Assembly: GCF_002368195.1 (NCBI RefSeq) | Contig: NZ_AP018178.1 | Coordinates: 8,258,645-8,322,644, forward strand | Origin: Calothrix sp. NIES-2100 | GTDB lineage: Bacteria; Cyanobacteriota; Cyanobacteriia; Cyanobacteriales; Nostocaceae | Length of the DNA stretch: 64,000 nucleotides | Direction of reading: 5' to 3' | Shown here: positions 26,496 through 36,189 of the stretch, piece by piece | Layout of the letters: each line of letters opens with the position of its first letter | How positions within the stretch are numbered: the first letter of the stretch is position 1 | Program-made: the position numbers and the translations under genes | Notes under the pieces: generated by a model | Seen by the model: the letters and a program-made list of their open reading frames with translations, nothing else | The model's database searches: none | Told to the model about the DNA's origin: nothing

Positions 26496-27418
26496 CGCTT
26501 ACCCCCTGTAAATGCAGGTGTAACCCCAAAATTGACCCGAACCAAACTACTCGGTGCTAATTTCACCATCCGTGATTGGCTATTTCTTTCAATAAAGTAA
26601 TTGTTTGGTGCTAATCCATATCCTGGTAAACTAGTCAAGTCCAATGTTGCTGACCGATAGCCGGATATGACATTCGCTAAAGAAAATAAGCCATTGGCAT
26701 CAGTAACGATGCGATTGCCATCATCCATGTAAATTACGGCGTTAGGTACACCCGGTTCATTCGGTTGCTGTTCGCCATCAAAGTTTTTATCAACAAACAC
26801 CCGCCCAATAATAGTGCCACAATCGGATAGAATCCCTGGACGAATTCGCAACACATGGCTGGCTTGGTTACTCGTCAAAGTACCAGCTTGGGCTTGCGCT
26901 AAGTTTCTCCCAGTTCCCCGAACCGCATCTGGTGTCACCTCAACCGCATAAGCAACATTCAAGGTTCCCTTGGCTGGTAACTCTGTTGTCGGGTTGAGGG
27001 AAATTGTTACCGCCCGATTATTACCAGCATTAGCAGTTAAGGATACGGATGTATTACCAATCGAACCTGTTAGCGATTTGGAGATAAATCGCAATCCTAA
27101 AGGTAGCCTATCTGTAATGCTGAGATTCCTCGCTGGGCCTTGACCAGTATTTCTGATAGTCAGGCGGTAAATTACTGTGTCACCTGGTTCTGCGGCTGAT
27201 CTGTCACCTGTTTTAATAATTTCCAAAACAGCTTGAGAAGCAGTTAATCTGACCTCGTTTGACTGTCGATTTGGCAAACCATTTGCTCCTGCACCAGCCG
27301 TATTTCTGATTACAGGTATTTGAGCAATAGTGGGAATGCTTTCGTAAGCCACTATACCCAAAGAAAAAAATGCACATAAGAGGCTATTATGCCTCAACCA
27401 TGAAATTTTAGATGTCAT
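26492..27418 (-). CDS. Secreted DUF11 / SdrD B-like protein
   Basis: A 308-aa exported protein with a signal peptide (LLCAFFSLGIVAYESIPTIAQ). Residues about 60-185 are a DUF11 domain (AEPGDTVIYRLTIRNTGQG), and residues about 200-290 are an SdrD B/CNA-B-like domain (GRVFVDKNFDGEQQPNEPG ... DANGLFSLANV). It is the first gene of the minus-strand envelope cluster and overlaps the barrel gene by 4 bases (ATGA at 26492-26495), so the two are translationally coupled. The C-terminal VNFGVTPAFTGGKR is beta-rich. Function inferred as a structural or assembly partner of the barrel. Confidence 0.75.
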   Translation of the reverse strand: MTSKISWLRHNSLLCAFFSLGIVAYESIPTIAQIPVIRNTAGAGANGLPNRQSNEVRLTASQAVLEIIKTGDRSAAEPGDTVIYRLTIRNTGQGPARNLSITDRLPLGLRFISKSLTGSIGNTSVSLTANAGNNRAVTISLNPTTELPAKGTLNVAYAVEVTPDAVRGTGRNLAQAQAGTLTSNQASHVLRIRPGILSDCGTIIGRVFVDKNFDGEQQPNEPGVPNAVIYMDDGNRIVTDANGLFSLANVISGYRSATLDLTSLPGYGLAPNNYFIERNSQSRMVKLAPSSLVRVNFGVTPAFTGGKR

Positions 27419-28837
27419 CGGAAGGCATCAAGGAACAACAAAGATTTTTTGGTCAATTTAAGGTTTTTTATCAAACCGAGCCGATTTTTTTAGGCATCAT
27501 ACTTCTCCTAATTACAAACATGACGTTACTGAAACCCCTATTTTTATGTGATTTTCTAATTCTTAGAACTCAAAGCATAATACTAATAATTTCTTGCCAT
27601 CTAGGCTTTCATCAATCTCTAGTTAATACTAGTTTTTTTCCAAAAATTTTCAGTACCTGGTTATTACAGCATCTTATCAGAAGATGTAACTTTTCAAAAA
27701 TCGATGGTGTTTTTATGACAATTTGGCTATCGTCGAATGTAGACATCTAGTTGGCAGGATTTTTCAAAAGACAGCTAATGCATTGGCAGATTTGGCAGTC
27801 CACAATTTAAGTCGGTATGCACAAATAAACCCCAGGATGTGAAAAACTGAAGGAATCTCAAACCCTCTTCCCTTATGGCTTCTGGCTTATCCTAACTATC
27901 AATATTCCCACACACTTCTTGAGCAACCTAAATTTGCCAGACAAACAACGTATGCAAATTAAAACATAAAATGCATACATTTTCTCAATCTATACAATAA
28001 TTATCTACCTGCACCCTACCCACCTGCTCTAGGAGAGTAAGATTAAGCACAGGTTATTAATCGCTCGCTTCTTTAGTCTTTCAATAAAGAATTTTATTAT
28101 GACAGACTAAATGCTAATTTGCGGCTGAACTCAAGTTCATCCTTTTTGCTGCCTATTCCATTAGATTACATTAATTTGCTACTTATTGGTCATCAGCTTG
28201 CAATTTTGCCAAGAAAAGCATCAATACAAATTGATAAACTCAATCAAGGAGTTCAAATTAAAAAGATTCGCCATCGCTTTTCCATCTGTTGGCTCTGGGT
28301 AAGCTCTAGAAGAATCAGCTAATAGTTGCTATTTTGGCGTTTCCGAACCCAAATCTTACCATCTTCACTACAACACTGTAATCAGATGTTGTAACTTGCT
28401 GTCATAAACATTTACACCAGTTGTTAAACTGTCATATTTAAATAACGTCAATCAGCACAATAGTGCTTGCAGTAGAGTGAGGATATATCAGTTAGATAAC
28501 TGCTGTTTATTAGCTAGCAGTAAGCTATTTTAATAAATTAGTTATTTCTGCATTTATAACTTTAGGAAGATGAAATTGCCGTCAAATGACATAGTCCGTT
28601 GTCAGATGATGATCCTCTGATGCTCAAAGCAGGAGACGCAGAGATTGATATTCAGCTAGATTTTAGAGAAATTTGAAGCAACTGGATTATTCGTGACATA
28701 CTTCCGTTTTCTTGGACTTCTCTAATGAGTTTGGTTTTTTCACGTTGTTCTACTTAGTACGTTAAATTAAAAAATCAAGTATCATGCAAGCAACTCTACC
28801 CTAGTAGTAGAGTTACTTGTGCAAGGGAGAGAAAAAA
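27419..28837. other. Long gene-free stretch (about 1.4 kb)
   Basis: Short ORFs here (27412-27750, 28119-28322) lack a ribosome site, family features or coding-like composition. The promoter of the envelope cluster (first gene reads minus from 27418) should lie at its left side. A CAATAAAGAATTTTATTA dyad sits near 28082. No RNA gene was recognised. Confidence 0.5.
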
Positions 28838-29113
28838 ATGAGGGTTTGGCTAGCTTGCTTTTTTGTGTTGTTTGCTTTGGCAGAACTGTTTGACTGGGTA
28901 AAGGAATTTAATCTGCCATTACCTATTTATATTTTGGGTGGGGCTTTTTTAGCTGTAGCTTCAAACTACGACAAGATTGTGGGATCTTACCTCAGCGATC
29001 GCACGATTGAGCGATCGCCACAACCACCACTGCTAGATTCATCACCCCAGAACTCGATTTCTCTAACAATGGCTAATACTGTGGAAAATAAGGTAGAGGA
29101 GATGAGGGGATGA
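28838..29113 (+). CDS. Small membrane protein (91 aa)
   Basis: Not recognised. The start is the ATG at 28838 with AGGGAGAG about 7 bases upstream; an in-frame TTG at 28817 is rejected. The N-terminus is a transmembrane helix (VWLACFFVLFALAELFDWV), followed by a second hydrophobic stretch (LPIYILGGAFLAVASNY) and a hydrophilic tail rich in Ser/Pro. The tail ends where a GGGATGAGG repeat run begins at about 29100, so the natural C-terminus may have been altered by repeat spread. Confidence 0.55.
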   Translation: MRVWLACFFVLFALAELFDWVKEFNLPLPIYILGGAFLAVASNYDKIVGSYLSDRTIERSPQPPLLDSSPQNSISLTMANTVENKVEEMRG

Positions 29114-29215
29114 GGGGGATGAGGGCGATGAGGGAGACAAGGGAGACAAGGAGGACAAATGCCCCATGCCCAATGCCCCATGCCCCATGCCCAATGCCCC
29201 ATGCCCAATGCCCAT
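29100..29215. repeat. GATGAGG / GACAAGG and CCCAATG-CCCCATG repeat run
   Basis: Degenerate GGGATGAGG and GGGAGACAA units, then about eight alternating CCCAATGC and CCCCATGC heptamers. It lies between convergent genes. Confidence 0.8.
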
Positions 29216-29245
29216 AGACTATTTACAAAAAACCAGAATTCTGGT

Positions 29246-29605
29246 TTATCCGCTGATATATAAGTAATTCCAGTGACACATACTGTCAGATTCAGTAATT
29301 TGTATCGTTAATAGCTGGGCTAACAACCTCGCCTTTTGTTGATTGTCTTGTTGATAGTTACATATATGAATATCGATGGTTACCTTTGCTTCCTCCGGCC
29401 AAAAATGTAATGCTACGTGAGATTCTGCCAGTAGGATAACCGCTGAAACTCCCTGTGGCTGGAATGCATAAGCAAGCTCACCAATAACAGTTAAGTTAGC
29501 CTGATTGGCAGCATTTTTGACAACTCTGATAAAATCTGCTGTCTCCCAACGGAAAACAGTTTCTGAAGCTGGCAGAATTGCGTAAAAATGATGGGACCGA
29601 ATCAC
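29246..29605 (-). CDS. S-adenosylmethionine decarboxylase-family protein (SpeD-like)
   Basis: A 119-aa protein of the short prokaryotic AdoMetDC class, which makes decarboxylated AdoMet for polyamine synthesis through a pyruvoyl group formed at a serine. The autoprocessing motif is present: LLAESHVALHFWPE with E61-S62-H63, followed by VTIDIHICNY (C82 at the usual position). The length matches the Bacillus/Thermotoga-type enzyme. It is somewhat diverged (family reads 'HTWPE', 'DvFtCg'), so it could act on another substrate such as arginine. No spermidine synthase gene is nearby. Confidence 0.75.
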   Translation of the reverse strand: MIRSHHFYAILPASETVFRWETADFIRVVKNAANQANLTVIGELAYAFQPQGVSAVILLAESHVALHFWPEEAKVTIDIHICNYQQDNQQKARLLAQLLTIQITESDSMCHWNYLYISG

Positions 29606-29634
29606 TTTAGTAGGTCGGTAGCCTGAAACTACTA

Positions 29635-29865
29635 GTGAATGTCGTCATTTGTCAAAAGTCCTTCGTCTTTGGTAAGGGTTTGAGAGTGTTAACAATTCCT
29701 GAACTCAGGAATCTTTGTCAAAGGTATCGAATAAAGCCAACTGAGAGTTTGGCATCCAAAACCAGTTATATTACAAAGCTAATGGCGTTGGGTGCGATCG
29801 CTCTCAAACAATTGGAGTTGGGAAAGGGATTAGTTTTTTTGTATAAAACAAGGCTCATATCTTGA
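29635..29865 (+). CDS. Possible small SAP-like protein
   Basis: A 76-aa ORF of uncertain reality. Its core LTIPELRNLCQRYRIKP followed by SKTSYITKLMALG resembles a SAP/Rho-N type helix-extended motif ('l.eLr.lc...gI.p....K...li..L'). There is no clear Shine-Dalgarno and the GTG start at 29635 is weak; the real start may be the GTG near 29686. It sits between a minus-strand SpeD-like gene and a plus-strand DUF1838 gene. Confidence 0.3.
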   Translation: MNVVICQKSFVFGKGLRVLTIPELRNLCQRYRIKPTESLASKTSYITKLMALGAIALKQLELGKGLVFLYKTRLIS

Positions 29866-29956
29866 GACTAAACACTGAAAATCAGACTTGGAAGCATTTT
29901 TTGAGCATTTAAATTACATTAAAGGCTGAAAGTATAAATGTGAGATTATTTTTCTG

Positions 29957-30763
29957 ATGAGTCAAGAATTAGATGCCCTGCATTGGGTGAAAACACGTTC
30001 TTCTCTAGATTCTAGCCAATCTACTTTCCTGATCTGGGCAGGTAAAATTTACGCTTTTATCCCAGGAGAAAAACGTAAACTTTTATTTAAAATACTAGGC
30101 ATGAGTGTCAGTAGATGTATTGCTACAGAAGAGGGGAAGTGGGATTTTACTTCTAGGGAACTGACCTATTACCTTAACCCAGAGACAGGTGAGAAATTGA
30201 CTAAATGGGAAAATCCTTGGACTGGGGAGACAGTGACCGTAATGCATGTAGCTAATAATCCCGTACAAGGTGAATTTAAGGGTAAGTTTCCCGCCCAAGT
30301 GGAAGGTGAGAATACAACTTTTGTGTTTGATATCTTTCCTACTTACCCCAATCCTTTAGCGACAAACCCCAAATTTGCCCAATACAGCCCACAAGAAATT
30401 TATCAAGCCGCAGAATTATTTAAACTGACTGTACCCACCGCAGATTTATTCAACTCAGAACTGGCTGAAGTTTCCCAACTTAAACTGAGTTGGGATCGGA
30501 TTGGTCAGTGGCTACCTTGGATGAAAATGGGCGATCGCCCTGGTCAGCTGATCTATAGTGCTTTTGGCAGTAAAGTCCATAATTTTACTGATTTACCCCA
30601 GTTATTTCAAGATGAAATTAATACACGCATTCCTTTATACAGAAATGCCCCCAAATCGTATCTTGAAGGTGAAGATATGACTTCTTGGCTATACTTCCAA
30701 GAGCATTTTGACGCTTACTTAGCTGGGGAAATCTTTCCCATACCAGCCGCAGAAGAATTGTAG
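29957..30763 (+). CDS. DUF1838 family protein
   Basis: A 268-aa soluble protein recognised as DUF1838 from features such as ELTYYLNPETGEKLTKWENP, the VMHVANNPVQ stretch, and the C-terminal 'SYLEGEDMTSWLYFQEHFDAYLAGEIFP'-type end (order: PKSYLEGEDMTSW, then FQEHFDAY). Function is unknown; members occur in cyanobacteria and proteobacteria and are presumed lipid- or pigment-related only by weak association. No signal peptide is seen. A hairpin (30774-30805) follows within 12 bases of the stop. Confidence 0.7.
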   Translation: MSQELDALHWVKTRSSLDSSQSTFLIWAGKIYAFIPGEKRKLLFKILGMSVSRCIATEEGKWDFTSRELTYYLNPETGEKLTKWENPWTGETVTVMHVANNPVQGEFKGKFPAQVEGENTTFVFDIFPTYPNPLATNPKFAQYSPQEIYQAAELFKLTVPTADLFNSELAEVSQLKLSWDRIGQWLPWMKMGDRPGQLIYSAFGSKVHNFTDLPQLFQDEINTRIPLYRNAPKSYLEGEDMTSWLYFQEHFDAYLAGEIFPIPAAEEL

Positions 30764-30773
30764 AGATAAAATA

Positions 30774-30805
30774 ACCCAGCCTCGTGATTTGCTCAAAGGC
30801 TGGGT
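30774..30805. terminator. Hairpin between convergent genes
   Basis: ACCCAGCC (30774-30781) pairs with GGCTGGGT (30798-30805) across a 16-nt loop. It lies between the end of the DUF1838 gene and the end of the RTX gene. There is no T tract, so it may act as a weak or Rho-assisted terminator for either side. Confidence 0.4.
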
Positions 30806-30875
30806 GTCAGTCAGGAGTGCATCTGGTTAGACAGATAAGCGATCGCTTTTGCCTCCACGATGCTAATTTAATTCC

Positions 30876-33800
30876 TTAGACAACAACAATATTGCTATTG
30901 CTAAGTGCAGTTGCTCCAGACAGAATTGCTATTTGCGTGGTTGCAGAAGAACTTCCATTACCATCAGCATCAAAGAACAAATAACCATTGGTACTGTTGT
31001 AAATAAACCGTTGAGAACCATTTGTTGGTGCCGATATTCCTGCACCAGAGATAAATAGAGCCGACGATAACGTACCTACAGCTAAACCACCACCAAAACC
31101 AGCAGCGGAAATCTGGATAATGTCACCACTACCAGAGGAAAAGTCTTTAATGGTATCAATTCCTTCAGTGCGTGCATCGAAATGGAATCTATCAGCGCCA
31201 GTACCGCCTGTGAGGATATCGTTACCAGTACCGCCAATGAGGGTATCGTTACCACTCCCACCAATGAGGATGTCATTGCCACTATTACCAGTCAGGGTAT
31301 TATTGCCACTATTACCAGTCAGGGTATTGTTGAGGCTGTTTCCCGTACCATTAATGGCTGCTGTGCCTGTTAAAATCAGGTTCTCTAAATTGGCACCAAG
31401 AGTATAAGTAATTGAAGAATTGACCGTGTCAATCTCTGTAGACAAAGTAGATGTTTCATTAATGACATCTCCAGAATTGTTTACAACATAAGTATCGTTA
31501 CCAGTGCCCCCAATTAGGGTATCGTTACCACTACCGCCATTGAGGATATCATTGCCACTATTACCAGTCAGGGTATTATTGCCAGCATTCCCAGTCAGGG
31601 TATTGTTGAGGCTGTTTCCCGTACCATTAATGGCTGCTGTGCCTGTTAAAATCAGGTTTTCTAAATTGGCACCAAGAGTATAAGTAATTGAGGAGTTGAC
31701 CGTGTCAATCTCCGTAGACAGAGTAGATGTTTCATTAATGACATCCCCTGCACTGTCTACTACATAGGTATCGTTACCAGTGCCACCACTGAGGTTGTCA
31801 TTGCCAGTACCACCGCTGAGGCTGTCATTGCCAATACCACCCCTGAGAATGTCGTTACCTGCGCCACCATCAATAGTATCGTTGCCTGCACCACCATCAA
31901 TAGTGTCGTTACCTGCACCGCCTTTAACATTGTTGTTATCTGCTATAGAGGTAGTAAAGCTGATATTGTCATTGCCACTACCAGCAGTTATGTTGCGGAA
32001 GAACTCAAATCCCTGATAAGTGTTACTCCCAGAAACGATAGTGGCTAGGGTAGTACCGTTAATTACCAGAACTCGCCCTACAGTGTCTGCTGATAAATCA
32101 GCATCGACTAAGGTGTCTATACCAGTTCCACCATCAGCCTTATCTGCTCCAGCCCCTTTTGTGATAATGTCATTACCCGCACCGCCATTGATGCTGTCAT
32201 TACCCGCGCCGCCATTGAGGGTATCGTCGCCAAGACCACCATTGAGGTTGTCAGCGAAGTTCGTACCTGTGACATTGAGACGTTCAATTTGTTGAAAGTT
32301 GACCTGGTCATAGTCACCCGCATCATTTTCGTAGGCATAGAAGTACCCCGAACCATTGTTATAGACATAACTGGTAATTCCCGGAGTCCGATTACCACCT
32401 GCGTAAGTGTTGCTGGAATAGTTGACGACCAACACGTCATTGCCAATGCCACCGTTAACAGTATCTTTGCCGCGCCCAGCATTAATGATGTCGTCTCCCG
32501 CACCAGTGTTGATGTTGTTATCCCGGTCTTGGCTGAAGCTAATTGTGTCATTTCCACTACCAGTGATTAAGCCATCGAAGTACTCAATGCCGCTGGCACT
32601 TGTACCATCGCTGAGGGTCACCGTTGCTTGGGCAGAACCGTTATCGTTAAAACTTAGACCTGTTGTGGCAGCAGCGAAGTTGGCATCGGTTAAGACATCA
32701 ATTCCCGCGCCGCCATTGACGATATTTGCACCTACACCGCCGGTAATCGTGTCATTGCCATCTCCACCATTGATGCTGTCATTACCCGCGTCGCCATTGA
32801 TGCTGTCATTACCCGCGCCGCCATTGAAGGTATCATCGCCAAGACCACCATTAAGTTTGTCAGCAAAGTTCGTACCTGTGACATTGAGACGTTCAATTTG
32901 TTGAAAGTTGACCTGGTCATAGTCACCCGCATCATTTTCGTAGGCATAGAAGTACCCCGAACCATTGTTATAGACATAACTGGTAATTCCCGGAGTCCGA
33001 TTACCACCTGCGTAAGTGTTGCTGGAATAGTTGACGACCAACACGTCATTGCCAATACCACCGTTAACAGTATCTTTGCCGCGCCCAGCATTAATGATGT
33101 CGTCTCCCGCACCAGTGTTGATGTTGTTATCCCGGTCTTGGCTGAAGCTAATTGTGTCATTTCCACTACCAGTGATTAAGCCATCGAAGTACTCAATGCC
33201 GCTGGCACTTGTACCATCGCTGAGGGTCACCGTTGCTTGGGCAGAACCGTTATCGTTAAAACTTAGACCTGTTGTGGCAGCAGCGAAGTTGGCATCGGTT
33301 AAGACATCAATTCCCGCGCCGCCATTGACGATATTTGCACCTACACCGCCAGTAATTGTGTCATCCCCATCTCCACCATTGATGCTGTCATTACCCGCGT
33401 CGCCATTGATGCTGTCATTACCCGCGCCGCCATTGAAGGTATCATCGCCAAGACCACCATTGAGTTTGTCAGCAAAGTTCGTACCTGTGACATTGAGACG
33501 TTCAATTTGTTGAAAGTTGACCTGGTCATAGTCACCCGCATCATTTTCGTAGGCATAGAAGTACCCCGAACCATTGTTATAGACATAACTGGTAATTCCC
33601 GGAGTCCGATTACCACCTGCGTAAGTGTTGCTGGAATAGTTGACGACCAACACGTCATTGCCAATGCCACCGTTAACAGTATCTTTGCCGCGCCCAGCAT
33701 TAATGATGTCGTTTCCCGCACCAGTGTTGATGTTGTTATCCCGGTCTTTGCTGAAGCTAATTGTGTCATTTCCACTACCAGTGATTAAGCCATCGAAGTA

Positions 33801-34997
33801 CTCAATGCCGCTGGCACTTGTACCATCGCTGAGGGTCACCGTTGCTTGGGCAGAACCGTTATCGTTAAAACTTAGACCTGTTGTGGCAGCAGCGAAGTTG
33901 GCATCGGTTAAGACATCAATTCCCGCGCCGCCATTGACGATATTTGCACCTACACCGCCGGTAATTGTGTCATCCCCATCTCCACCATTGATGCTGTCAT
34001 TACCCGCGTCGCCATTGATGCTGTCATTACCCGCGCCGCCATTGAAGGTATCATCGCCAAGACCACCATTGAGTTTGTCAGCAAAGTTCGTACCTGTGAC
34101 ATTGAGACGTTCAATTTGTTGAAAGTTGACCTGGTCATAGTCACCCGCATCATTTTCGTAGGCATAGAAGTACCCTGAACCATTGTTATAGACATAACTG
34201 GTAATTCCCGGAGTCCGATTACCACCTGCGTAAGTGTTGCTGGAATAGTTGACGACCAACACGTCATTGCCAATGCCACCGTTAACAGTATCTTTGCCGC
34301 GCCCAGCATTAATGATGTCGTCTCCCGCACCAGTGTTGATGTTGTTATCCCGGTCTTGGCTGAAGCTAATTGTGTCATTTCCACTACCAGTGATTAAGCC
34401 ATCGAAGTACTCAATGCCGCTGGCACTTGTACCATCGCTGAGGGTCACCGTTGCTTGGGCAGAACCGTTATCGTTAAAACTTAGACCTGTTGTGGCAGCA
34501 GCGAAGTTGGCATCGGTTAAGACATCAATTCCCGCGCCGCCATTGACGATATTTGCACCTACACCGCCAGTAATTGTGTCATCCCCATCTCCACCATTGA
34601 TGCTGTCATTACCCGCGTCGCCATTGATGCTGTCATTACCCGCGCCGCCATTGAAGGTATCATCGCCAAGACCACCATTGAGTTTGTCAGCAAAGTTCGT
34701 ACCTGTGACATTGAGACGTTCAATTTGTTGAAAGTTGACCTGGTCATAGTCACCCGCATCATTTTCGTAGGCATAGAAGTACCCCGAACCATTGTTATAG
34801 ACATAACTGGTAATTCCCGGAGTTCGATTACCACCTGCGTAAGTGTTGCTGGAATAGTTGACGACCAACACGTCATTGCCAGTGCCACCGTTAACAGTAT
34901 CTCTACCACGCCCTGGATAAAAAATGTCGTCGCCACTATTATTTGCTCCACTTGGAGGCAGGGTATTATCAGAATCATTGCCGGTAAAGGTTGCCAT
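30876..34997 (-). CDS. Giant RTX (hemolysin-type calcium-binding) repeat protein
   Basis: A 1373-aa protein built of glycine-rich nonapeptides (GGAGNDSIN, GGDGDDTIT and the like) that coil into calcium-filled beta rolls after secretion. It has five copies of a 203-aa unit containing NGGIGNDVLVVNYSSNTYAG and a VTLSDGTSASGIEYFDGLI block, then two copies of a unit containing TYVVDSAGDVINETS and LGANLENLILTGTAAINGTG, then a capping segment (GADRFHFDARTEGIDTIKDF) and an Asp/Ser/Val-rich tail ending SNSNIVVV, as expected for a C-terminal type I secretion signal. No type I transporter genes are adjacent. It is probably an extracellular surface or S-layer-like adhesin. Length is likely to vary by repeat number. 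Confidence 0.85.
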   Translation of the reverse strand: MATFTGNDSDNTLPPSGANNSGDDIFYPGRGRDTVNGGTGNDVLVVNYSSNTYAGGNRTPGITSYVYNNGSGYFYAYENDAGDYDQVNFQQIERLNVTGTNFADKLNGGLGDDTFNGGAGNDSINGDAGNDSINGGDGDDTITGGVGANIVNGGAGIDVLTDANFAAATTGLSFNDNGSAQATVTLSDGTSASGIEYFDGLITGSGNDTISFSQDRDNNINTGAGDDIINAGRGKDTVNGGIGNDVLVVNYSSNTYAGGNRTPGITSYVYNNGSGYFYAYENDAGDYDQVNFQQIERLNVTGTNFADKLNGGLGDDTFNGGAGNDSINGDAGNDSINGGDGDDTITGGVGANIVNGGAGIDVLTDANFAAATTGLSFNDNGSAQATVTLSDGTSASGIEYFDGLITGSGNDTISFSKDRDNNINTGAGNDIINAGRGKDTVNGGIGNDVLVVNYSSNTYAGGNRTPGITSYVYNNGSGYFYAYENDAGDYDQVNFQQIERLNVTGTNFADKLNGGLGDDTFNGGAGNDSINGDAGNDSINGGDGDDTITGGVGANIVNGGAGIDVLTDANFAAATTGLSFNDNGSAQATVTLSDGTSASGIEYFDGLITGSGNDTISFSQDRDNNINTGAGDDIINAGRGKDTVNGGIGNDVLVVNYSSNTYAGGNRTPGITSYVYNNGSGYFYAYENDAGDYDQVNFQQIERLNVTGTNFADKLNGGLGDDTFNGGAGNDSINGDAGNDSINGGDGNDTITGGVGANIVNGGAGIDVLTDANFAAATTGLSFNDNGSAQATVTLSDGTSASGIEYFDGLITGSGNDTISFSQDRDNNINTGAGDDIINAGRGKDTVNGGIGNDVLVVNYSSNTYAGGNRTPGITSYVYNNGSGYFYAYENDAGDYDQVNFQQIERLNVTGTNFADNLNGGLGDDTLNGGAGNDSINGGAGNDIITKGAGADKADGGTGIDTLVDADLSADTVGRVLVINGTTLATIVSGSNTYQGFEFFRNITAGSGNDNISFTTSIADNNNVKGGAGNDTIDGGAGNDTIDGGAGNDILRGGIGNDSLSGGTGNDNLSGGTGNDTYVVDSAGDVINETSTLSTEIDTVNSSITYTLGANLENLILTGTAAINGTGNSLNNTLTGNAGNNTLTGNSGNDILNGGSGNDTLIGGTGNDTYVVNNSGDVINETSTLSTEIDTVNSSITYTLGANLENLILTGTAAINGTGNSLNNTLTGNSGNNTLTGNSGNDILIGGSGNDTLIGGTGNDILTGGTGADRFHFDARTEGIDTIKDFSSGSGDIIQISAAGFGGGLAVGTLSSALFISGAGISAPTNGSQRFIYNSTNGYLFFDADGNGSSSATTQIAILSGATALSNSNIVVV
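32160..34950. repeat. 609-bp tandem DNA repeats inside the RTX gene
   Basis: Blocks recur every 609 bp: for instance the same sequence begins at about 32289, 32898, 33507 and 34116, with a final copy near 34725. Copies differ by only a few substitutions, so they arose by recent duplication or are kept alike by gene conversion. 609 is 203 codons, so each unit is in frame. Confidence 0.9.
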
Positions 34998-35736
34998 AGT
35001 TGAATAAGATTGTAAATTGTTTGCCAGATTTTATTGCTCAATCAGATAAATTTGGTTGTGCTTACCAAGATGCTCTGATTGAATTTTTGTTGATTGAGCA
35101 TAGATACTGAATCATTTGCATTCAGCATCTTTTCGTAAATCAGCACTTTTCTGCAACATAAATTTTTTGACCAGATTTTGTGACATATCTTTAGTGCGAA
35201 TATTTTCGCTCACAAACTGATAAATTTAATTTATAAATTATTCACATTTAGCTCTGTTTTGATCCCTATATTACATAGATATTTTGGCAATGCAAGTTGA
35301 TTGAAAAATATCAAGAATATATTAATAAATTAATTTTATTTTTCTGATCAATTCAGTACCTAATCAATATTTAATATTGCCAAAAAGTTTATTTTGTTAT
35401 CAAAAACTGATAGCAAATTTAGTTTGAGCGAAAATCCCAGAGTTGATATAAAAATATGAGGCTTTATAGTTAATATTTTTAGATTTGTTGGTCAAAATAA
35501 CACTTTATGAAGTATACACAGAATTTTATTGATTTTTTATGAAGAATAGCTATTTATATATAAATTTTCAGTGAATATACTACTTTAAGAAGAAATTAAG
35601 TATACAAATATTGTTATCTGTCTGTTAGTTTGACTTTGATCTCATGCTGTTCTTATGGGTGGTGTATGAAAGGGGAAAGAGAAGTAGAGAAAGCAGAGGA
35701 GACTATTAAGTAGATCAACATAATTAAATGTAAGAT
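34998..35736. other. AT-rich upstream region of the RTX gene
   Basis: About 740 bp without a supported gene, very AT-rich. It probably holds the long leader and promoter of the minus-strand RTX gene. No specific binding site was recognised. Confidence 0.45.
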
Positions 35737-36018
35737 GTCATTGCGTAAAGCCTTCTCCTAGCGGAGACGCGCAAGGGACGGCATAGCTTCTCCTATCGGA
35801 GAGGCTGCGCCCTAAGCGTTCGCGAAGCGTCTCGTAGAGAAGCTATGCCGTAGGCTTTACGCTTAGCGCGCAGCGTCTCGCAGAGAGGAACGAAGCAATC
35901 GCTGCATACTGGGATTGCTACCCTACGGGAAGCCACTGACGCTCCTTCGTCGCTACCGCTTCGCTAACGTGTCTACGTCGTTCCTCCTCTCTTCGAGACG
36001 CTTCGCGAACGCAATGAC
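35737..36018. repeat. Composite palindromic repeat with GTCATTGCG / CGCAATGAC ends
   Basis: A 282-bp block bounded by GTCATTGCG (35737-35745) and its inverted copy CGCAATGAC (36010-36018). Inside are stacked inverted modules such as TCTCCTAGCGGAGACGC, TCTCCTATCGGAGAGG, CTTCGCGAACGC and a copy of GAGGAACGAAGCAATCGC. The same outer ends bound the 84-bp insertion in the gene at 49017. A nest of miniature elements inserted into one another is the best reading. Confidence 0.7.
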
Positions 36019-36189
36019 AAAACATATTATATTTATTTATGTTGAGCTACTTAACAATCAATATTTCAATTCATTCAATCAGGGCAAAATACCACAAACA
36101 AGGATATAAAATCCTCTTTTCTAGTCCCTGGTTTTTAGTCCCGATTCTTCAAGACAAAAATGAGGTTTTTTGCCTATTACTTTTAGCAA

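Noticed and set aside
27412..27750. 112-aa ORF overlapping the start of the envelope cluster
   Set aside because: No ribosome site, no family features, Phe/Leu/Ile-rich composition expected of AT-rich noncoding DNA.
31120..34731. Long plus-strand ORFs of about 160 and 93 aa repeating every 609 bp
   Set aside because: They are antisense shadows of the RTX gene; the Pro/Ser-rich translation is what reversed glycine-aspartate codons give.
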